Positions 58,314 to 64,000 of a stretch of DNA of 64,000 nt are shown here, in pieces; position 1 is the first letter of the stretch; the number at the start of each line of letters is the position of its first letter. The DNA lies in assembly GCA_019828595.1 (NCBI GenBank), contig JAHQRK010000031.1, positions 124,001-188,000 of the forward strand, in the 5' to 3' direction. The notes beneath the pieces are model-generated. The model made no database searches. It had not been told where the DNA came from and saw only the letters and a program-made list of their open reading frames with translations. The stretch is from Aphanomyces cochlioides. Taxonomy: Eukaryota > Oomycota > Saprolegniomycetes > Saprolegniales > Verrucalvaceae. A program made the translations under genes and the position numbers.

Positions 58314-58399
58314 ATCGATACAAGGAGCAAAAAAATCCTCCTCCGTTTGAGTTTATCGATATTTAAACCATCATGGCGACAATTGATGCCACAAGAACA
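58314..58399. repeat. Left arm of an inverted repeat (elicitin 3' end and 3' flank)
   Basis: This arm is the inverse of 58691-58784, with one to two mismatches and a 10-nt indel. On the minus strand it reads the C-terminus of an elicitin-like GPI signal (AVLVASIVAMMV, stop) and then shared 3' flank, so it is the natural 3' end of the pseudogene between the arms. Confidence 0.8.
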
Positions 58400-58690
58400 G
58401 CCACACACCAGACACAATCGCACTAGTCGACGCGGAGCTCTTGCAATTAAACACGTGCTTCTTCACGTCGTCAGGCAAATCGCATTGGAGACTCAAAACC
58501 ATCTCAATACCTTTCTTGCAGTCGGCGATCTTGCACGTTGTGGCTCTCTTCTCGGAATCACTCGCTGATGGTTTCAACATGAGGTCCATTATTTCACGGC
58601 TATGAAGACAAGTGTTCAAGGTCAGGGCGGCCGGTAAGAGCTCTCGTGCACATTTTTATCAGTTACCAGACAGGCTCGTTGTGAGAGCTC
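58371..58690 (-). pseudogene. Elicitin-like pseudogene between inverted repeats
   Basis: On the minus strand the domain CARELLPAALTLNTCLHS..TTCKIADC..LQCDLP..FNC resembles the intact gene at 59292-59651 (NTCLQS, LCKIADC, LKCETP, INC). TGA and TAA codons stand directly before the first cysteine, the leader MATIDATRRALTTSL is not hydrophobic and comes from the inverted arm, and the frame shifts before the C-terminal tail. It has six cysteines but no workable start. Confidence 0.8.
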
Positions 58691-58784
58691 TTCTTGTGGC
58701 ATCGATTGTCGCCATGATGGTTTAAATATCGATAAACTCAAACGGAGGAGGATTTTTCCTTTGCGATTTGCTCCTTGTATCGAT
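58691..58784. repeat. Right arm of the inverted repeat
   Basis: On the plus strand it reads LLVASIVAMMV and a stop, the 3' end of an elicitin-like gene, followed by flank shared with the left arm (ATCGATACAAGGAGCAA in inverse at the outer edge). It sits where the pseudogene's 5' end should be, so the original promoter and signal peptide have been replaced. Confidence 0.8.
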
Positions 58785-59291
58785 ATATGTAATATGACAT
58801 CTAATGTCGACTCAGTTGGGGCTAGCAGAAAACCAGTCTACCTTTCCTAACCTCGTTATTGCTCGGCGCACTGTTGCTTGTAGATATCGTAGCAGAGCTC
58901 CGGAGTTTAGAGAGTATTTTCCAGTCACCTCTAGATGGACGAAGAGTCTCAAAACTAGGAATGGAGTCATAAGGGCTGTGCAGTTGAGCAGACTAAAGTG
59001 CAAACGAACAGTCTTTACCTAAAGAGTCTATGACTTTCAAGCGCTTCGTCTACATTCTCTGTGTCATTGAGTTGGCGAATTACGATCCACAGTCGACTAT
59101 TTAAGCTCAATGGGTTCGATCATCCCTTATTTGTACTATTATATCATAACCACTGTAGGCGCGATGGTTTCATCGCGTTTTCAGACGCACATGACTCCAC
59201 TAGCCAAGTTCGAATGAAACGAACTCCAAGTAGATAAGCCATGTGCACACTACAGACTAAAAAGAACACTGTTATGCGTGGATGAAAATGT
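58785..59291. other. Intergenic, nothing recognised
   Basis: No supported gene; a 72-codon plus-strand ORF (58804-59022) has no recognisable feature. Confidence 0.4.
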
Positions 59292-59651
59292 CTACATCAT
59301 CATGGCAATCATAGAAGCGACAAGGACTGCACCAACAGACACGAGGGTCGTGGCCGACGCGGAACTGTTGCAATTGATCGCGTCCTTCTTGACATCTTCA
59401 GGCGTTTCGCACTTGAGACTCAAAACTGCATCAAACATCTTCTTGCAGTCGGCGATCTTGCACAGTTTGTCCTTCGTCTCGGAAGTGCTTGGCGCAGGTT
59501 GTTTCGACATGAGCGCCACCACTTCACTGCTCTGAAGACAAGTGTTCATGGATAGAAGGATAGGCGACAGTTCGTCCATCGTGCACGCTGCACCGAGGAC
59601 GTTGGGGGCGATAACGGCGAGCGTAGTAGCGATCAAAGTCGTCGTTTTCAT
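59292..59651 (-). CDS. Elicitin-like secreted protein, single domain, probable GPI anchor
   Basis: 119 residues. The start at 59651 gives a signal peptide (MKTTTLIATTLAVIAPNVLG), then six cysteines: AAC, NTC, KLC, ADC, LKC, INC, with the C-x4-C pair (LCKIADC). A Ser/Ala-rich stretch leads to a hydrophobic tail (LVSVGAVLVASMIAMMM), as for a GPI anchor. It is the intact relative of the pseudogene at 58371-58690 on the same strand. The central domain differs enough from those at 30563 and 46013 to be a separate elicitin-like subgroup. Confidence 0.85.
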   Translation of the reverse strand: MKTTTLIATTLAVIAPNVLGAACTMDELSPILLSMNTCLQSSEVVALMSKQPAPSTSETKDKLCKIADCKKMFDAVLSLKCETPEDVKKDAINCNSSASATTLVSVGAVLVASMIAMMM

Positions 59652-60667
59652 GGTGGATCCAGACAGCAAATTCAAAAGTGACAACAGTTTATGCTTTGTC
59701 AAAGCACCAAGCAGCCAGACATGTTACAAACGTCAAAGTGCACAATCCGCGATTACAGTCCATGAGCAATGAGAGTGTCCAACGGCAAAAAATTACCAAA
59801 TACTACGTAGTAATTTAGAAACTTGCTACAGTCTAGACCACAGTATTGCTCGTCAAGTTGGGTCTATCTGCCTCAACAGGACTAGCTAATAGACTTCCTA
59901 TACTCTAAAATAAATGAAGAGGACAGTGAATCTGACGTTGTTTTGCTGAAATTCAGGTTTTGAGTTCTGTGGCTAACTGTAAAGCTGACTGACGTTGTTA
60001 GCAGCCACGAACTAACAGTGTAAGTACTTCAATATTGTAGAGCCATTGAGGGACGAATGTGTGTACTGTACCCACATCTATTTTGACTTCCTAGGTTCTA
60101 GGATGCCTGGAGAGTTAACGAGGTATGGGAGTTTGAACATGATATTTGAAAAGTTCCGCTGCTCGACACTTTGGAACTCACGCAAGTGTCGTGCATGGGT
60201 GGACGTTGGCGTCCGGAACGGTCTACACATGGCGTGGTCAATGTTTGGGGATTTGTCATCGTCGGAACAGCTTTTTCAATCCGCATCGTTGACATTTAAC
60301 TTGCGTGACGACCCCTCCTTCCACTGTCTTGGTGCTCCGTGTACGCTACAAGAGCTCATTCCTGTCGGCCACTCCTAGACCATATCCTTTAGATTAGCGG
60401 TGTAATTTACCTCGGATTTGAGCTGTCCATAAACTCTGCAGAAGTTGTGGCGAAGCTTTGAGATGCCATCGATTGTCAGGGACAACACGCTTTGAGACTT
60501 CTTGCCCACACCCCTCAGCAAGATTGCTGTGGATGGTCGTGGCGATCTCCGTATATCTGGCCCGCTCAATGTTGTCCACGTCACTCAGACATGTCGAAAG
60601 GTACTCTAATTTCATGATGTTTGTCCTTGGGCTTCGTTGAGAGCTCCCACAAACTCTGCAACTATTA
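59652..60667. other. Intergenic with weak coding-like relics
   Basis: A minus-strand frame at 60394-60615 (CLSDVDNIERARYTEIATTI) looks protein-like and may continue in another frame, but no family or complete gene is recognised. The 110-codon plus-strand ORF at 60046-60378 is unconvincing. Confidence 0.3.
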
Positions 60668-61153
60668 CTACTCCGTCCCGTATCTTTTGTCCTTATAAAC
60701 TCATTTCATAAGCTCCAGGCTTTGTATATTAGACATTTGATGCATTAAATCTCTTAATATCATTGTTTTGATACCTCATACCCAATCTGACTTCCATAGT
60801 GACCCTCCTTGGCTTACATTTGTGGGTTGAATATTTTTTCTTTTAGTTGAAGTAAGTTGTTGCTGCTATAATGCTTTCTGGGCAACGAAACCAGGACGAT
60901 GCCATTCAAAACAGTATAGCTGACAACTCGACAAAGATATGTAGACGGCGGCTTCAAAACGAAGCTCTAGCGAGTCTTTCCCTTTTTCACTCATATATCC
61001 CACTCTACTTCAGTGTCGATAAAATTAATATTGTCCAATGAAAGAGGAGATCACGAGCTTGAATTTAAGCTAATCAGGATCGCATAATTCAGAAAGCTGC
61101 AAAATGTACACAAATGAAAAAAAATTGTGGACAAAAGATATGGGACGGAGTAG
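60668..61153. mobile_element. Mariner-like MITE, 486 bp, TA target duplication
   Basis: Terminal inverted repeats of 25 bp starting CTACTCCGTCCC (60668-60692 and 61129-61153) differ at one base. TA stands directly outside both ends (60666-60667, 61154-61155), the target of Tc1/mariner elements. The ends resemble the CTCCGTCCC-type ends of mariner-like elements. There is a 56-codon ORF near 60870-61040 but no recognisable transposase. Confidence 0.8.
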
Positions 61154-61459
61154 TATATATTTTTGAGTGCAACTTTGGCGAGTTTTTTTCAAGTTCACTC
61201 GACATTTGATTCCTAAATACACTGTAGTCAACTATATTACATCGTTCAGCCAAAGTCCTGAGCCAAACCGGTGGCTCAGGATCGCTATAATCGTAAACAG
61301 CCAGCACGTAAGAGTCGATCCCAGTGGAAATTTCTCCCTGAGAATGAACCAAATGCTATTCACGTTAGGCCTCTTGCAAGAAGCATTGCTTGCCTTTGGG
61401 CACTACTTCAATTGAACCCCGTCAGCATTTTAAACACATTTTATACCGGATAAAATTAT

Positions 61460-61890
61460 CCGGATTCTACTGGTTCATTGAGAGGAATCGACATCATGCT
61501 CACACATACAACACCACAAAAGATTGTACTGCGTCTTAGTTCTACCTACAATTACGTGCTCTCTCTACATGTTGAGCATTCGCTGTCCTTCGCTTGAGGC
61601 TTGTGTTTCTTGAAATATCAGCATTCCTGAGATGACGGCGCGACTCGATAGTTTTTCTTGCTATCGTGACGTGCAGGCACTCCGTGGTGAATTGCAAAGT
61701 GGTGACAAACCACTGACAGGCCCACGTTGAATTGAAGTGGTATACAAACTTCAAATGTTTTTCATTGTGCTTGGCCATAGAATGTGCTAGAAACGGGGGA
61801 CAAACTGTAGTTGTGGCTCAATTTTGAGACAGTCATCCGAATATTATCCGGATGATGATTGACCCATCTCAATCAACCAGTATAATCCGG
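61460..61890. mobile_element. Second possible MITE, 431 bp
   Basis: Inverted ends of 24 bp beginning CCGGATT and ending TTGAGA (61460-61483 and 61867-61890) match at 22 positions. Small CCGGATAA..TTATCCGG palindromes overlap the ends. I see no target duplication, and the inside holds only an unconvincing minus-strand ORF (61542-61778). Confidence 0.55.
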
Positions 61891-62298
61891 GAGGCTGAGA
61901 GAATCTGCCATTTTTCATGTCAAATGAAGTTTATATGCTACAATTCTGTGGAGCATTGATCGTAAAGCCCCTGCAGGCTCAATCATGTCCGTTTCAACAT
62001 CAATAGCATGCTCATTCCAGACGCTCAACCAGATTAATTTTACGACCAAGTCAAAGTGCTAACATCTCATGATTGGATTCGACAATCAAAAGGTGTGCTC
62101 ACGGGTGCTGCACGATATGTACTGTTGGGATCATTCATTAGATGTAGCTGGACAGCCCCTGTCGCCTATCCTTGGTGGCTGGCCTTTCCTCCAGTTAGTT
62201 TATCTTTCTCAAATGCCCATTGTAATGGTGCAAGATTGAGTCGTTATCTCTTTGAGGAACGCGAAGGCAAAGAAACAACACAGTAACTCTTAATCAAA
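61891..62298. other. Intergenic, nothing recognised
   Basis: No supported gene. It may include the 3' flank of the transposase relic. Confidence 0.35.
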
Positions 62299-63175
62299 TT
62301 ATACTGAAAACAATGGGCTTCCGTTTTTCAGTGTCATTTGAACTACGTTCGCAACAGCATATACGCACAAGGGGTGGAGATGCAATTGGTGACGAAAGAT
62401 TTGGCGCAATGCACCAAATTGCTTGAGTCTTGCATTAACAGTTTCGTGGCGTGACATTATCATCATTTGGCGTCGACTTGTATGGTTTTGCGAGTTGGGA
62501 GTGACAAAATTTGTCATCGCCTGTGTATCCACGATCTGCTAGAGCAGTCTCCCATGGCTCAAGTGCATGGACAAAGGCGCTTCAAGCCTAAGATAGATCT
62601 GGCCAACTACCACAAGGGACTCCACCATTGAACCACACGATATGGCCCGTCTGAATGCATAAGCCAACTTCGTAGCGAAGGCCAGCCCCGTGAACTTTGT
62701 GGGAATACCACATGGGGTCAAATGGTTTCGGCTCAAAAATGCGAAAATCGGTTCCATCTAAGCTGACAAACATAGTCGCTCCAGCTCGAGCGCTTTCAAA
62801 TCGATTTTCCCACACAATCTAAAAAGGTGTCATGATGCATGGTGACAGAAAGTGTACCGTCTGTAGGTTTGCTAGGTGTTCTACCCATGCCCAGGACCAT
62901 TTGCGAAACGTTTTCTCGTCTACACCAGCAAGTGCTGCTAGTAGTATTTCGGCAGTGTATAGCTTCAGAAACATTAGCGCCCACAAGAGGTGGGCAACAA
63001 TAGTACTTTCCATGGGATGCTGCCTTTCAACCCACAGATAGGCAACAATATTTGGATCAACGCCAAACACAGATCGAAATCGTCTATTGGAAAAGGCAAC
63101 GGCGCTTGATGCATGCCGGCGGCGCAGGATCTGGGATGCCGCTGTCCAAATGTTCTCCTCAAGGTCGTCTGACAT
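62299..63175 (-). pseudogene. HARBI1/Harbinger-type DDE transposase pseudogene
   Basis: Exon 63175-62858 (106 residues, helical DNA-binding-like part) splices across a 39-nt intron to 62818. The DDE nuclease region then reads VSLDGTDFRIFEP, GAGLRYEVGLCIQTGHIVW, CGSWPDL, LADRGYTGDD and MSRHETVNARLKQFGALRQ, ending LKNGSPLFSV. The three acidic residues (DGTD, ADRG, RHET) are all visible. Two stops follow CGSWPDL near 62580, and the frame shifts near 62455 before the last part, so it is inactive. Harbinger elements cut and paste with TWA targets; the MITE at 54825 has such a target and could have been mobilised by this family. Confidence 0.85.
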
Positions 63176-63296
63176 CGCAATGTTCGTTCCGTTTCGACAA
63201 TTTCAAAATATTTTTTTGTGATGACATAAAATTGTTAATTATTCAAATTATAATATTGTAATATTAAAATTACTTGTTGAATAAAAACACAAAGTT

Positions 63297-63406
63297 AGAT
63301 TTAGGAGCTAATCAACAAAGTTTGTCATAATTTATGACTAACTTTGTCATAATTTATGACTAACTTTGTTGATTAGCTCCTAAATCTTTGTTGATTAGCT
63401 CCTAAA
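63297..63406. repeat. Compound palindrome with internal tandem palindromes
   Basis: Perfect 24-bp arms (63297-63320 and 63364-63387, containing TTTAGGAGCTAATCAACAAA) enclose two tandem 22-bp copies of a stretch that is itself foldback (GTCATAA-T-TTATGAC). A third direct copy of the right arm follows at 63386-63406. It lies between the transposase relic and the divergent gene start at 63918. Confidence 0.85.
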
Positions 63407-63917
63407 GGTCATGCTTTCGACACTATAAAACTCAACAGAGGTTGAGTTTCGCACGGTGCTATCAATGAAACTTAATTAGAGCACAAAGCCGTCTACTGAA
63501 ATGTATAGGTTACTCGTCGGCGCGATGCCTCTCCTACTCAAAACTTCTCAAAGTAGCTGAAATTTGAAAAATCGCAAACTTTGGGTATGTTTATCTTCAC
63601 GAATACGTAACTTTATGCCATCTAATGTGGCTCATTTTAATCAAGATAAACCATATATTCTGTAGTGAGCAACTTGAACTGATCTGCTATCTCTGTCTTA
63701 CGTAAGCTGGAGCCAAAGTGGCTTGTACTACGAAATTTCAAATATAGCAAAACGTTGACTAACTTTCTTTGTCATATTTTTAAACTAACAGTTTTATTAA
63801 AATAGGTATGTGAGATTATAATATTATCACATTTAAATGTCAAATTTAATCCGTTTTTTAAATACATCAAAAGGCACGAAAGTCTTTCCTTGCGTGTATT
63901 GTTCTCTCACTCTGGAA
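63407..63917. other. Intergenic, AT-rich
   Basis: No supported gene; presumably the promoter region of the gene that starts at 63918. Confidence 0.4.
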
Positions 63918-64000
63918 ATGTCCGCGCGCTGGACAAGTGAAAGCAAAGCACAGAAAGAGTTACAACGACTTATAGACGAAGGAAAGATAACCGGAGCGAC
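63918..64000 (+). CDS. Start of a gene cut by the window edge
   Basis: The ATG at 63918 opens a frame to the window end: MSARWTSESKAQKELQRLID followed by EGKITGA. The W..SKA.KELQRLIDEGKI pattern is a charged, helical N-terminus of the kind seen in DNA-binding or transposon-linked proteins of oomycetes and other stramenopiles, but 27 residues cannot settle a family. It diverges from the Harbinger-type relic and could be that element's second protein. Confidence 0.4.
   Translation, partial: MSARWTSESKAQKELQRLIDEGKITGA

Noticed and set aside
60046..60378. 110-codon plus-strand ORF
   Set aside because: No domain, signal peptide or splice support; both strands are open by chance.

Overview
The window looks like nuclear DNA of an oomycete, most likely a saprolegnialean (Saprolegnia, Achlya, Thraustotheca or Aphanomyces relatives). 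The reasons are several elicitin-like six-cysteine secreted proteins, spliced genes with very short introns (39-53 nt, GT..AG) that restore full-length family matches, oomycete-type initiator motifs (TCATTYY) just upstream of start codons, an LRR receptor-like TKL kinase, and a small decayed piece of 18S rRNA plus the start of ITS1. The genus is inference; nothing here fixes the species.

Layout. 1-23354 is an uninterrupted tandem satellite: 25 full units of 908-916 bp plus one truncated unit, carrying no convincing gene. Each unit holds three operator-like palindromes of the form TGTGATAG-N5-CTATCACA. 23720-25061 is a four-exon gene for a secreted GH27 alpha-galactosidase-like protein whose two catalytic aspartates are replaced. 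25.1-27.2 kb holds a duplicated coding relic. 27208-28514 (minus) is a five-exon SMYD-type SET/MYND methyltransferase. 28.5-33.1 kb mixes an intact elicitin-like gene, elicitin debris and minus-strand relics of unrecognised, partly membrane-spanning proteins. 33188-38438 (minus) is a giant Cys-rich protein with a degraded large-GTPase-type domain, broken by one base; a degenerate inverted copy lies head to head at 38.7-39.5 kb. 39597-45325 encodes a very large polytopic membrane protein made of two tandem copies of one module. 45875-45972 is an rDNA fragment, followed by another elicitin and more membrane-protein relics. 49853-51630 (minus) is a broken multi-elicitin gene facing an intact eight-domain elicitin gene (52408-54339). 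55293-57.7 kb (minus) is the LRR-TKL kinase gene, followed by a kinase fragment, an elicitin pseudogene with inverted 3' ends and an intact elicitin gene (59292-59651). 60.6-64 kb holds MITE-like elements, a dead HARBI1-type transposase, a compound palindrome and the start of a gene running off the edge.

Overall this is a repeat-rich accessory region: a satellite block beside a quickly evolving set of secreted and cell-surface genes (elicitins, GH27-like, LRR kinase, polytopic proteins), with most families present as one intact copy and one or more broken copies, often inverted. The most unusual items are the satellite's regular palindrome pattern, the GH27 pseudoenzyme, the degraded G domain in the giant zinc-rich protein and the elicitin pseudogene flanked by inverted copies of its own 3' end. 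All protein assignments are from reading motifs by eye; no database search was run.
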